From contig JAYRWN010000199.1 of assembly GCA_041917975.1 (NCBI GenBank), positions 1 through 36,698 of the forward strand: 36,698 bases of DNA. The letters are read 5' to 3'. Below, piece after piece: positions 16,601 to 25,126 of this stretch. Position 1 is the stretch's first letter. Every line of letters starts with the position of its first letter. A program made the position numbers and the translations under genes. The stretch comes from JAYRWN01 sp041917975 (GTDB lineage: Bacteria; Bacteroidota; Bacteroidia; Chitinophagales; Saprospiraceae). The notes below the pieces were generated by a model. The model worked only from the letters and a program-made list of their open reading frames with translations, searched no databases and had not been told where the DNA came from.

Positions 16601-19571
16601 TCAACGTAAAGACACCCAAATCCAAAGGGGGTTTCTTATAATTGGAAGCAGATGTGTTAACTACAAAAGTATCCGGTAGAATAGCATTATCCACCGGTAA
16701 AATAATTAACTGTGCCGTGGATAATGCTTCGGCCCGAAATTGAAAAGTACTGGTGATAACAAATAAATTTTCAAAACCGGCTGTTCCATAATAAGTTTTA
16801 GCCAGGGCACCATCCCCAATTTTTACCCAGGCTTCCACCGGCTGGTGATTTTCATCTTCAACCTTTCCGCGCACCAAACCTAAAGGTTCCATCGCTAAGG
16901 ATAAATCAATCACCTCTCCCCAGATAGGCACCGGTTTGGGCAATGAATCATCTTTTGGTTTGGAAAGTTTTTTTTGCTTGGGATCATTAAATTCCGAGGT
17001 TAATGAAAAGTTCCGTTTCACCGTCTTGTAACCTTCCTTGCTGATAGTGAAATCATATTTCGGGCCGGTTATGCTCTGGTTTTTTCCCTCTGATTTTTCT
17101 TCCGGTGCAAAGGCGTTGATCCAGAAAAATCCATTGGATCCGGTCACCGCTTGCAGATATTTTTTACCCTCCTTGGTATCGACCGCACATTTGACCATCA
17201 CGCCGGGTAATTCCACCGCATCCTGTTCGCCGATATCGCGAAAGACGCCGGTGAAGGCCGGCGTATCCGGACTAAGAATAATTTTCTGAGTGAAGGATAA
17301 ATAGTTATACTCACTATTATAAGTCAGTCCACCGGCTGGTGGGGATTGAAATTTTACGGCTTTATCCAGGTAAGAGAACTTGCCTATTGATTCATGGGTA
17401 GTTCCCGTTTGGATGATGTGATGATCGTAAAAATCAATTTTTGAACGGACCAGATTGTGGAAATTATATTTTCCCCCGGCACCAGTCACCCCCTTTGCAA
17501 CCAGCGTTGCTCCCGATCCGGCGAGTGCAGCATTTAATCCATCCCCTTCATCGGCGGGAGCAGCGGGAGCGCCCACATTAGAGCGTAAGGCATTAAGCTT
17601 TACATTAGGTATGCCCTGTTGCTGGCCGGCTTGCTGTTGCCTGACCTGGTCTGATTGCACAGTTACCTCCAGGGCATATGCTTTTACCAGGGAGGTAAGT
17701 GTGCCCAGGTCGGTTTGAGTTCCGGGCAGGATGATGATGTCCTGATCAGGGCTGCAATAATAGGGGTTATCTACCACCAACCTGAGCACCACCATTCCGA
17801 AGTCGGCAGATAAAAATGGGGCGTTAAAATCACAATTAGCCAAATTGACCACCTGTTTTAATTGTTCAAATCTTTCAGTGTCCCACAGGTTTTCCCCACC
17901 ACCTTGTTTGGTAGTAATGGTTGTATTTGGATTAAAGTCAAACGAAGGTTGGCTCTGTCCTTTTTGCAGGTTATAAATACTGCCAGGGGTAAACAGATCA
18001 TTCCCAATGGGTTGTTTATTTTTTTCCTCGCATTGCCATTCTCCAATCTTAGTTTTCGTTTGATCAATTGTGGATGCGTAATTAAATTTATTGACCAGGT
18101 AGCCCAGGGAATCTTCCAGATGAAATTCCAATTCAAATTCACCCTGATCATTAGTCACCCCAGTCGCAATATCTTTGCCAATGGGCAATTTGAAGGTGTT
18201 TTGGTAGTTTGTGGCATCTACAAAATCTCCTTCACCTTTTATCACATAATATGGATTGCCAGGTGGTAATAAGGTATTGTTATTTTTGGCTGGATCGGAA
18301 AAACCATTTGCTTTGATGACCATTTGGATGCGCAAGTGTACCGTGGTGTTTGCTAATGGATTACCCCCGGCAGCACTGATGGAATAATTATTTTTTAATT
18401 GATCCTTTGATTTTTTGTCGGCTGACTGGCTGCCTGTTGCAGGCCCAAATGGAATTTGATTAGCCAGAAGATAATTAATGTCCTGGTTATATACCGCACT
18501 TTGTTTTCCGGGCTCCGGGTTTAGGAAAGAGGCATAAGGCACTGACAGGGACGGTTCAACATTATATTCGCTACCCTTATTGGACACCACCTCAGTTTGG
18601 GGATATTTATACATTAAACGGCCTTTGACTTTGGTATCCGTCAATTTTTTCTGGGCTTCTTTTTCTTTGTTGCTGTCCTCGCCAGGGTTTGTTCCTAAAC
18701 CATAAATAAAGGTACATATCTCACTTTGACCATCGTTTTCGATACCCACCTTATGATTTTTATCTTCGGCAATGACAGTCCAGGCATACAGCTGACCTGG
18801 TTCCAGAAAACCGAGTTTATCGGTGGGTAGCAGGGTATAAAAATTATTAAATAAAGCGCCTTTTAGAATAAATTCTCCTACGCCGGCATCACGAGCTGCG
18901 GCAATGGCATCGTTGGGATTTTGGCCGGCGAATACTTTTACCAGGTAAAAATCATAAATAAACAGCGCAGGGCCGCTGTTGCCCACTGGCGGTGTCCATT
19001 GAAAAGTAGGAAGTAGTCCGGTGGTGTTATCTACTGGCATATTGCAGGGGTTGATAAGGGCCGGAGGATTAATATAAATAACCGGAATAGTGGCACATCC
19101 TAAAGGTGCACCGGAGGATAACGGCATGCCGGTTAAGTAATCCTGAGCTTGGACACAGATGGTATACATCCCCTCCGGTAAATACCCTGTATTTAATATT
19201 TTTTTAGTTAATTCCTGCGGCCCTTGGATGTCCACATGGTTTTGATCCAAAAATTGCCGGGAGGGGTCAGTAGCCAAAATATTCAAAAAACCGCCGGCCG
19301 GCAATACAATGGGCTGTGGGGGCAAATAAGGCTCGGTGGTATAGATATGCAATCCATTATCTCCGTCAATGCTGCCGATTAATTTGATTTGCTGAATTTG
19401 ATTGGAATTATTTTTCAGAGAAATGATCAGCTTTCCTTTATAATCGTACACGTAGGGGGCATAGGGTGGCGGTATGAGGACACTGACGGTTACTGTATTC
19501 TGCGCCTGCAAGAGGAAGGCCATCAGGTTAAAGAAAAGTAAACCGAGGAGTCGTGAGCGGAATTTTTCCAT
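13581..19571 (-). CDS. Giant (about 1996-residue) secreted multidomain beta protein of the surface operon
   Basis: The start is placed at the ATG at 19571, one base after the upstream stop codon; it opens a signal peptide MEKFRSRLLGLLFF...LLQAQ. Residues about 27-290 form an N-terminal module (VSVLIPPPYAPYVYDYKGKL, YTICVQAQDY, FQWTPPVG, YAWTVIAED) that I have seen at the start of other large Bacteroidota proteins, possibly those labelled TANFOR. Residues about 770-1145 contain four carboxypeptidase-regulatory-like beta-sandwiches (GVFRDIGEQDAVELPGVMVKC, GLVRGKVEDENHQPVEAWV, ALITVQSFDGPVTQAKIELGG, EIKGTVTANNLSLSGARIY). About 700 further residues are regular short beta strands without a known family. 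The last 120 residues are Gly-rich with at least eight cysteines (GVGCSFCLGING ... GGGCPGF). There is no T9SS CTD. It probably works with the barrel protein encoded just upstream. The function is unknown. Confidence 0.75.
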   Translation of the reverse strand: MEKFRSRLLGLLFFNLMAFLLQAQNTVTVSVLIPPPYAPYVYDYKGKLIISLKNNSNQIQQIKLIGSIDGDNGLHIYTTEPYLPPQPIVLPAGGFLNILATDPSRQFLDQNHVDIQGPQELTKKILNTGYLPEGMYTICVQAQDYLTGMPLSSGAPLGCATIPVIYINPPALINPCNMPVDNTTGLLPTFQWTPPVGNSGPALFIYDFYLVKVFAGQNPNDAIAAARDAGVGEFILKGALFNNFYTLLPTDKLGFLEPGQLYAWTVIAEDKNHKVGIENDGQSEICTFIYGLGTNPGEDSNKEKEAQKKLTDTKVKGRLMYKYPQTEVVSNKGSEYNVEPSLSVPYASFLNPEPGKQSAVYNQDINYLLANQIPFGPATGSQSADKKSKDQLKNNYSISAAGGNPLANTTVHLRIQMVIKANGFSDPAKNNNTLLPPGNPYYVIKGEGDFVDATNYQNTFKLPIGKDIATGVTNDQGEFELEFHLEDSLGYLVNKFNYASTIDQTKTKIGEWQCEEKNKQPIGNDLFTPGSIYNLQKGQSQPSFDFNPNTTITTKQGGGENLWDTERFEQLKQVVNLANCDFNAPFLSADFGMVVLRLVVDNPYYCSPDQDIIILPGTQTDLGTLTSLVKAYALEVTVQSDQVRQQQAGQQQGIPNVKLNALRSNVGAPAAPADEGDGLNAALAGSGATLVAKGVTGAGGKYNFHNLVRSKIDFYDHHIIQTGTTHESIGKFSYLDKAVKFQSPPAGGLTYNSEYNYLSFTQKIILSPDTPAFTGVFRDIGEQDAVELPGVMVKCAVDTKEGKKYLQAVTGSNGFFWINAFAPEEKSEGKNQSITGPKYDFTISKEGYKTVKRNFSLTSEFNDPKQKKLSKPKDDSLPKPVPIWGEVIDLSLAMEPLGLVRGKVEDENHQPVEAWVKIGDGALAKTYYGTAGFENLFVITSTFQFRAEALSTAQLIILPVDNAILPDTFVVNTSASNYKKPPLDLGVFTLKSKKHRALITVQSFDGPVTQAKIELGGISGITDAKGQKLFEFSAGGTEFPVHVEAPGFVPVDTFLIIPVSNKAMNYTIYVETGCEIKGTVTANNLSLSGARIYCELGSSSNAGLLTVETFSDANGMYLLKGVPFGTKVLIKCVKTNEPDKTYLGVEKWLTTYPQKDPVNNTLLPFLVDFNLSVHALAKIPAIWGFKVEVEKLTPVGQDYELSGALVQLASNENFVTDANLRIPFTKLRMINDNVKKILVPKENIFNSDVSAFPATLFKQYEVNITSVPNPNFPSKITVNKIADGQGAVYGLPELALYNFKTEFDLTGKFYLTENTQGFSCRVLTSVPWPAKNFYLTGSGSGPQKSGQLILVEFKPQELKFKLGSFSASSPLNGALITKDGLKINTYLHTNIPDMQPADLNIALGHLLISPNEVKFPAQGSLLQFNLGKWQFKSTANFTFDLKQGGLNITEGALNTGFMQVNLKNITITPDKIIANSNVQEFNLGGVAKFFPHPDGKAFLDYDSYNKMWSLVISGPGGIAGHLEKLPGFDKEIQFKNILLTSDNFSSTLLLAENQKFILHNFFPYQLADNGVSPGTDNIQVYGQMDLMLPGIGARKADFMISRENNVLVKKIQAITLDLLNLPGHVNYYYAGQGVTLSDAGLIAPGKMVVKEHAGAGAPSFEIASIKFERSPSKAELTMVNEPLIVLNGNQGFKIVKGKIAVNSGMQKWDYLNFSGYFSGYSGLTADPGKQCTFEVTGSMTMPNPSQIQVDNISTPFGNLALTYNFQDKAFTGNLTTESFGITPLSFDKIEASVRIDPSGFVFWGSGPMFLPPIGKVDAALLIGSTSQLYPGIKTQLNSFSINQKNIPNQFYGIGLIAKKTLLDEGVDLGVFSIDASAVVQASGLFDFKSLNVIIEADAIAKVVAKATATVGGVGCSFCLGINGVVGISAETGNSGFNFSACGTQSLVAEFKCLGESIGTLEKTCKISGSGGTSGFDLSFSFGGGCPGFSNATNICN

Positions 19572-19572
19572 C

Positions 19573-21282
19573 TTATTTGCGCTTAAAAAGTTGTTTGGAA
19601 AATTGAAAAGTATACCCGGTGCGGAACCTCCATTCATTAAAAGCTGGATTTAGCGCCGAACCCTGGGTGGAGGGTTGATTGGATAACCACTGGATACCCA
19701 GATGAATAATTTGATTTTTTACTACCGGCACACTTAGTTGCAGGAAAGATTGCCAGGTAGAACTGGTTTCGGCCGTGGAAAAATCATTGCGAAAATATAC
19801 CAGTTGACCCTGCAGAGAGGTATTGATACGCGGTATACTTTTACCCAACTGTAATTGACCGCCGAGAGAATTAAAACGATAAAAGCCGGCGTCATTGTGG
19901 TGATAAAAAATGCCCCACCCTGCATTTAGATTTTGGTGTGAAAAACTGAGGTTATGACTGCCGTTGAACTGCAAAGATTTTAAATCGACCGGCGCAAAGA
20001 TTTCACGGCGCAGATCAGCGAGTTCATTGTAATTTAAACTCACCTGGAAGGCGTGAACCAGGTTGGTCTTTATGATATTGAAACGAGGAATAATGGCGAT
20101 GCTTTGATTGACTTGCTCCAGCAAAGTGGTATCCACCAGGTTGCGGGTTAAGGGAGATTGGGTGAATCCAAAATTGCTATAAGCCACACTCACCCCGGAC
20201 CATTTGCTGAATTGCCAATCCATAAACAGGCTGCCAATAAATCGCTCACTGGAACGGGACTTTAGTTTTTTTAAATTATCTTCCTGCCAGCCAACGGTAC
20301 CCTGTAACTGTAAATTGGCTAACCTTAATCCCGGATTTACAGAATATTGGACCACATCGGTTTGTAAATAATAAGCCCCGAAGGTGGTAAAGCCGGGATC
20401 AATGCGCCGATACTTTAAGCCAAGAGAAAACACTGGAGCCTGCCAGGTTAACGATGACTCGCCGGCAAGGAAGCCCTGGGTGGATTCGCGAATGCTAAAA
20501 AGAGAAGAAATATTTTTTAATAGTTTCTCGTCACCCAAGCTTAACGTATCAGCCAAGGTATTGCGGGTTAACCCACTGGCGGCCAGTTCAGTGTGCCATA
20601 ACAGACGCTTAAATAAGCGTAACTTTGCCGAAATACCCAACACACTATTTTCCGCAGGGAAAATGCTCTGGGAGAGGTTAAGGATAGTCTGATCATTGAC
20701 ATCGCTGGCATGGAAATAGGATAAACCGATAAAAGCCGTATCGGGACGACCATAACCTGCTTTAATGGCATAACCCATACGTTTAAAATAACTGTCGGGG
20801 TGGTAAGTCCCCGGGATGGGAGATTGATATAACGTGTCGAGGGTTATAGCTTTTTGAATACGACCATATATAAAACCCAGGTGCCATTTACCCGGATTTA
20901 ATTCCACCCCTGCTCCAAGTAAACGTTGACCATTTAAAGTAAATGGCGAGAATTGTAAATTGCGGTAACCTATATGAAAAGTGGCCCATTTTAATTTGGG
21001 GCTGATCCCAAAATAATTGAATGGCTGGGTAAACTGAGTTTGGTAATTGGACAATAAAAAACTAAAAGGTAAGGCATGACTGCCATAGTGTATGGTCGGG
21101 TTTCCATTCAAATACCAAATGAATGGCCGACTGCGTTGGGTTATCCCGGATACCTTATACCATTCTAACTGCAAGGTCAGACTATTGGTTACACTGATTT
21201 CTTTTTTCGCAGCCTGGGCAGTTAAATTAATTTGCGCAGATAAAAAAATCAGCATTAACCAATATTTATGTTGATCAAACAT
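19573..21282 (-). CDS. Outer-membrane beta-barrel protein, first gene of the surface operon
   Basis: This is a 569-residue protein with a signal peptide (MFDQHKYWLMLIFLSAQINLTAQ). The mature part is rich in alternating hydrophobic/polar strands with aromatic girdle residues: KWATFHIGYRNLQF, WHLGFIYGRI, AFIGLSYFHA, WSGVSVAYSNFGF, LNAGWGIFYHHN, FRTGYTFQFSKQLF near the end. This is the expected look of a 16-24-stranded outer-membrane barrel, but I do not recognise the exact family. It is too long for the roughly 330-residue PorP/SprF type that often pairs with T9SS cargo. The next gene starts one base after its stop, so the two products are probably made together and may interact. A 21-bp palindromic site and a hairpin lie upstream and suggest control by the neighbouring response regulator. 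Confidence 0.75.
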   Translation of the reverse strand: MFDQHKYWLMLIFLSAQINLTAQAAKKEISVTNSLTLQLEWYKVSGITQRSRPFIWYLNGNPTIHYGSHALPFSFLLSNYQTQFTQPFNYFGISPKLKWATFHIGYRNLQFSPFTLNGQRLLGAGVELNPGKWHLGFIYGRIQKAITLDTLYQSPIPGTYHPDSYFKRMGYAIKAGYGRPDTAFIGLSYFHASDVNDQTILNLSQSIFPAENSVLGISAKLRLFKRLLWHTELAASGLTRNTLADTLSLGDEKLLKNISSLFSIRESTQGFLAGESSLTWQAPVFSLGLKYRRIDPGFTTFGAYYLQTDVVQYSVNPGLRLANLQLQGTVGWQEDNLKKLKSRSSERFIGSLFMDWQFSKWSGVSVAYSNFGFTQSPLTRNLVDTTLLEQVNQSIAIIPRFNIIKTNLVHAFQVSLNYNELADLRREIFAPVDLKSLQFNGSHNLSFSHQNLNAGWGIFYHHNDAGFYRFNSLGGQLQLGKSIPRINTSLQGQLVYFRNDFSTAETSSTWQSFLQLSVPVVKNQIIHLGIQWLSNQPSTQGSALNPAFNEWRFRTGYTFQFSKQLFKRK

Positions 21283-21287
21283 GCCTG

Positions 21288-21321
21288 GAGGTTATGACCC
21301 AGACAATTTCTGCATAACCTC
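21288..21321 (-). promoter_or_regulatory. 9-bp inverted repeat in the leader of the surface operon
   Basis: GAGGTTATG (21288-21296) and CATAACCTC (21313-21321) are perfect reverse complements with a 16-nt spacer. The repeat ends 5 nt before the ATG at 21282, so a transcript starting upstream could fold a 9-bp stem close to the start codon and reduce translation. Alternatively it is a second protein binding site. Confidence 0.5.
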
Positions 21322-21330
21322 AAAATGGTG

Positions 21331-21351
21331 CAATTACATGATGATGTGATT
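21331..21351 (-). promoter_or_regulatory. Candidate response-regulator box, copy 1 (surface operon)
   Basis: This 21-bp sequence is identical at 20 of 21 positions to the copy at 22116-22136. Its core ACATGATGATGT is a one-mismatch form of the palindrome ACATGATCATGT. It ends 48 nt before the ATG at 21282. On the minus strand its near end supplies TTG of TAATTG, and 23 nt further an ATTG follows; the same spacing is seen at copy 2. This fits an operator overlapping a -33 element. Confidence 0.6.
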
Positions 21352-21426
21352 AACGACCTAAAAATGATCCGGAGGAAAAACGAGATCACAGACTATTACA
21401 AAAATGGTGGAACCAGGCACCAAGCG

Positions 21427-22065
21427 TTAATCAACTATTTTGTATTTCAGGGCTTTAGCCACCGCTTCCGTCCCACAGTTGACATGCAGTTTGGCATAAA
21501 TGTTTTGCAGGTGTTTGCGCACCGTATCCAGGCTGATGTAGCAGGCGGCGGCGATTTTTTTGTAGGTAAATCCTTTGACCAGATAGTTGAGGATTTCTTT
21601 TTCACGGGACGATAAGTCAAAGTGATTTGCGGGTGGAATCCGCTGATAAAATTGTTTTAGAATTTTTTGCGCCATTTCAGGTGACAATGGCGCTCCTCCG
21701 GCAGGGATATCCCTCAATCCATCCATCAGATTCTGCAGTGAGCCTTTTTTGAGCAGGTAGCCGTTTGCCCCGGCACAGAGGCTTTGAAAAAGCCGGTCAT
21801 CATCGTCAAACACGGTGTACATGATAATGGAAATTTCCGGATTCAGGTTTTTAATAATTTTCACGCCTTCTACGCCATTGATGCCGGGAAGGTCAATATC
21901 CATGACGATGATTTGTGGATGAAGATGGGGAATATTTTCTTTGATATTCAGGCAGTGTCCAAAATCAGCTACCACTTTAAAACCGGGCTGTATATTGATA
22001 ATTTGTTTAAGGGACGACCTTAATTTTTCATTATCTTCATAGATGACCACCCGGATTTCAGCCAT
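21427..22065 (-). CDS. NarL/LuxR-family response regulator
   Basis: This is a 212-residue two-component regulator. The receiver domain spans residues 4-118, with acidic pocket Glu10-Asp11, phosphoacceptor Asp56 (IVMDIDLPG), switch Thr84 and conserved Lys106 (YLLKKG). A LuxR-type helix-turn-helix spans residues about 147-209 (LSSREKEILNYLVKGFTYKKIA...ISLDTVRKHLQNIYAKLHV). All key residues are intact, so phosphorylation-dependent DNA binding is expected. It lies 61 bp downstream of the sensor kinase and 144 bp upstream of the five-gene surface operon, all on the minus strand. The kinase and this regulator are the obvious cognate pair. A 21-bp palindromic box 50 nt upstream, also present before the surface operon, suggests autoregulation and direct control of that operon. 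Confidence 0.93.
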   Translation of the reverse strand: MAEIRVVIYEDNEKLRSSLKQIINIQPGFKVVADFGHCLNIKENIPHLHPQIIVMDIDLPGINGVEGVKIIKNLNPEISIIMYTVFDDDDRLFQSLCAGANGYLLKKGSLQNLMDGLRDIPAGGAPLSPEMAQKILKQFYQRIPPANHFDLSSREKEILNYLVKGFTYKKIAAACYISLDTVRKHLQNIYAKLHVNCGTEAVAKALKYKIVD

Positions 22066-22115
22066 GCTTTAATTTTCTATTTATTCTTCAATATGCATTG
22101 AATGAGTCGATTTGT

Positions 22116-22136
22116 CAATTACATGATCATGTGATT
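22116..22136 (-). promoter_or_regulatory. Candidate response-regulator box, copy 2 (regulator gene)
   Basis: CAATTACATGAT followed by CATGTGATT; the centre ACATGATCATGT is a perfect 12-bp palindrome. It overlaps the stop codon of the kinase gene (22129-22127) and ends 50 nt before the ATG of the regulator gene at 22065. TTG at its near end and ATTG 23 nt on match copy 1 in position. Overlap with the end of a coding sequence means the element is kept under two constraints. Confidence 0.6.
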
Positions 22137-25126
22137 GGAAAAGTTAAATGAATTTCCGTCCCTGAGGTGGGTACACTATGGATTTGTAAAGCGCCTTTTA
22201 ATTTTTTAGCCCGCATTTTCATGGAATTTAATCCGTTGGAGGCGGGAGTATTATCCAGATCAAATCCTTGGCCATTGTCCCTGATGAGTACATCCAGATC
22301 GCGGCCATTTTTAGTGATCCGGATATAGGCCTGACTACAGTTGGCATATTTTAATAAATTATTGATCGCCTCTTTTAAAATCAAATAAAGGTCTTTTTTA
22401 TTTTCCGCTTGCAGCACCACATCATCGATACCCTGATCAAGTTCAAATTCATATTCGATGTTATGTTGTTCAAATAATTCTGAAGCTCTGCGACGCATAC
22501 GGATTAACAGGTCGTTTAGTTTATCATGTTCCGGGTTAATATTCCAGATAATATCCTGGATGCTGCGGTTTACGGCATCGGATTCTTCTTTGATTAAGGC
22601 CAGTTGTTCCCGGGTATCCGCAGGTAAGGTCTCTTTGTGCTGTGAGGCCAGTTCAGCCATAAGATAAATATTGCTGATGGAGGCACCCAGATCATCATGA
22701 AGATCCGCAGCAATGCCTTGTCTAATTTTCTGTAATTGTAAAATTTGCCGATAGCGCAAATAAAAGAATAAAAAAGATAGGCCAAATACACCTAAAATGG
22801 AAGCCACAAAAAACCACAGGCTTTTCCAAAACGGAGGGTGGATGATTACTGTTAAAGCTGATGCAGCTTCAGTACATAAATTACCGGAAGAACAAACGCG
22901 CAGGGAGAAGATATATTTTCCAGGGCTTAAAGCGGCAAAGCGGACTTGACTGCGATCGCCTAAGTTTTGCCAGATGGTGTCCTGGTTAATCCTATAAGCG
23001 TAGGTTCTGGAAGACCCGGTTTCATAATCCACCTGTGTAAAGATTATTTCAAGATTGTTTTTCCAATAAGGTAGAATAATGGTTTTGCTTCTGACATCTA
23101 CCGGCTGGTTATTAATACGCAGATCCGAAATAGTTAATTTGGAATTCAGATCTAGCTGCTGAAGGTCCCTTTTTTCAAAGGTAGCCAGACCGTGATACGT
23201 TCCAATGATAAATTCACCAGTGCCTGGCATGGTATCAATAAAAGTGATCCGGTTATCCGGCAGGCCGTGTAATTTATTAAACTGCAGCAGCTTATTTGTT
23301 TGTTGATTATACAGGTTTAAACCGTTAAAAGTACCAATCCAAATGTCATTATCACGATCACAAAACAAGCGGTTAACTTTGTTACTGGATAAACCTTGCT
23401 CCATTTTAAAATGAGTAAACACAGAGTCCGCCGGTTGATACCGTGTGACTCCGGTTGCTAAGCCGGAGAACCAGATTGCGCCTTGTAAATCGGAAATCAG
23501 GGCTTGACCAATTTCAAAAGAAAATCCGGATGAAATACTTTGTGGTATGACTGAAAATGAGTCGGCCTGGGCATGCCAATGCACCAGCGGTCCACGCCGT
23601 TGAGTGCCCATCCATAAATCTCGGTTGGGGGTTTCAGCGATAAATTTCCAATAAGCCAAAGGCAATCCTCCCGGGCTGGTAGGTGGATAATATATAAATT
23701 GATCAAGGGTTGGTTTATAACATGTGCCTCCCATTCCCAGTCCTAAGCCTATCCAAATCCATCCGCGACTATCAGCAAACAAGGTGGTAATGGGTACTTG
23801 GTCCAGACCAGGTGGTTTGGATAGATGAGTTATCCTTCCATAACTTTCATTGGATACATTAAGCCAAAAAAGGCCGCTGGACGTACCGACCCACAAGGTA
23901 TCAGGGTGAACGGCATGCAAATTCCAGATAAGGTTCTGTAGCGGTGCTTCAGGTAAATTAAAAAAAATGGGGCTAATTTTTTTTGAAGACAAGTTATACC
24001 TTAATACTCCAGAGCCATGCGTTCCAATCCACCAATCGGTGGGAGTAAAATAAACTGCTATAATATCCAGGTTTATGGAGATAGTGGATAAAGCCTGATT
24101 AATCTGATCAAGTGGTGTAATTATTTTGGCCAATTTACTATAAATAAAGGCACCATCTTCAATCCCCACAAACAAATGACCCGAAGCAGAAATGATCGCC
24201 GAATTGAGAAAGTTATCCCTTAAAATTTTGGGCAATTCTGCGACCTGGCTTAAAGAATAATCATCTAGGTTATTAATAGTAATTTGCTCTGCCCCAACAG
24301 TAATGAATTGTTCTTTATTTAAAAGATAAATGGTTTTCAGGTGAAAATTATTGGTTAATTGGATTTGGTTGGTTATGGGGGTGATGGCTCGGGTGGTCAA
24401 GTCAATATTAGCCAGGTAATTTTTTGACCGATTATAAAAAAGAAGATGAAGGTCATCCAAATATTGAACTTTATCCACCGATGTCCCCAGCCAATCCAAC
24501 ATAGCGAAGGTCTCTGTACTGTCTACTACACTTTTAGGAAACTTAAATATTTTCTGATTGGAGAGATCAAATCCAAAAAAATCGCCAGAAGAGGAAATGG
24601 CATGTTCCGAAAAAGTTGCCTCCCGGAAAATGTAACTTTTTAATACCTCCTGCTGTGGACCCAATAGATGTACTGCTCCAAGGCAAACCACCCACATGGA
24701 TCCGTCCTGATTTTCTATGACCCGGACGACCCTTGCGGAATTAAAAGGATCAATGGGCTCAACCAGTGGTAAGGAAATATGTTTAATGGCTCCGTTATAG
24801 ATATTGTATAAAACTATTCCCTGAATCGAACCAAAAATGAGGAACTCTTCACCAAACGTGGTTAGGCAGCTACTAACGGAAGGCAAATTGTATTTGTAAT
24901 CCGTAAAATTAATCACATTGGCATCCTGACCATCGTAGCGAAAAAGTCCTGCAGTAGTAGTGATCCAGATGTAACCGCGTTGATCTTCCACAAAATTAAA
25001 AATTCTTTCCTGCTCTACTCCGGCCGAACGGATCATGATGGGATTATCAAAATTAAAGGAGCCCTGGCCCAAGACTTGAGCCTGAATAAAAATCAAACAC
25101 CAGGCGTTTATCAACCAGGTTTTCAT
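22127..25126 (-). CDS. Reg_prop/Y_Y_Y periplasmic-sensor histidine kinase (HisKA_3 type)
   Basis: This is a 999-residue membrane kinase with a signal peptide (MKTWLINAWCLIFIQAQVLGQ). Residues about 25-680 form the periplasmic two-component regulator propeller, with Reg_prop motifs such as FVEDQRGYIWITTTAGLFRYDG, FADSRGWIWIGLGLG, LFCDRDNDIWIGTFNGLNLY. A Y_Y_Y domain lies at about 690-760 (YAYRINQDTIWQNLGDRSQVRFAALSPGKYIFSLRV). One membrane helix spans about 769-790. The HisKA_3 dimerisation domain carries the phospho-acceptor His810 in AADLHDDLGASISN. The HATPase has an N-box KEAINNLLKYA near 919-929 and a G1 box DNGQGF at 950-955. Unlike classical hybrid two-component systems it lacks a receiver and HTH, and it pairs with the separate NarL-type regulator downstream. 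The ligand is unknown. Confidence 0.92.
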   Translation of the reverse strand: MKTWLINAWCLIFIQAQVLGQGSFNFDNPIMIRSAGVEQERIFNFVEDQRGYIWITTTAGLFRYDGQDANVINFTDYKYNLPSVSSCLTTFGEEFLIFGSIQGIVLYNIYNGAIKHISLPLVEPIDPFNSARVVRVIENQDGSMWVVCLGAVHLLGPQQEVLKSYIFREATFSEHAISSSGDFFGFDLSNQKIFKFPKSVVDSTETFAMLDWLGTSVDKVQYLDDLHLLFYNRSKNYLANIDLTTRAITPITNQIQLTNNFHLKTIYLLNKEQFITVGAEQITINNLDDYSLSQVAELPKILRDNFLNSAIISASGHLFVGIEDGAFIYSKLAKIITPLDQINQALSTISINLDIIAVYFTPTDWWIGTHGSGVLRYNLSSKKISPIFFNLPEAPLQNLIWNLHAVHPDTLWVGTSSGLFWLNVSNESYGRITHLSKPPGLDQVPITTLFADSRGWIWIGLGLGMGGTCYKPTLDQFIYYPPTSPGGLPLAYWKFIAETPNRDLWMGTQRRGPLVHWHAQADSFSVIPQSISSGFSFEIGQALISDLQGAIWFSGLATGVTRYQPADSVFTHFKMEQGLSSNKVNRLFCDRDNDIWIGTFNGLNLYNQQTNKLLQFNKLHGLPDNRITFIDTMPGTGEFIIGTYHGLATFEKRDLQQLDLNSKLTISDLRINNQPVDVRSKTIILPYWKNNLEIIFTQVDYETGSSRTYAYRINQDTIWQNLGDRSQVRFAALSPGKYIFSLRVCSSGNLCTEAASALTVIIHPPFWKSLWFFVASILGVFGLSFLFFYLRYRQILQLQKIRQGIAADLHDDLGASISNIYLMAELASQHKETLPADTREQLALIKEESDAVNRSIQDIIWNINPEHDKLNDLLIRMRRRASELFEQHNIEYEFELDQGIDDVVLQAENKKDLYLILKEAINNLLKYANCSQAYIRITKNGRDLDVLIRDNGQGFDLDNTPASNGLNSMKMRAKKLKGALQIHSVPTSGTEIHLTFPIT

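Noticed and set aside
17862..18269. 135-codon plus-strand frame
   Set aside because: It lies entirely inside the giant secreted-protein gene on the other strand, which has clear protein-level structure; it is a shadow frame.
19573..21282. PorP/SprF-type partner of T9SS cargo
   Set aside because: The protein is far longer than that family (569 versus about 330 residues) and I do not see its typical sequence features.
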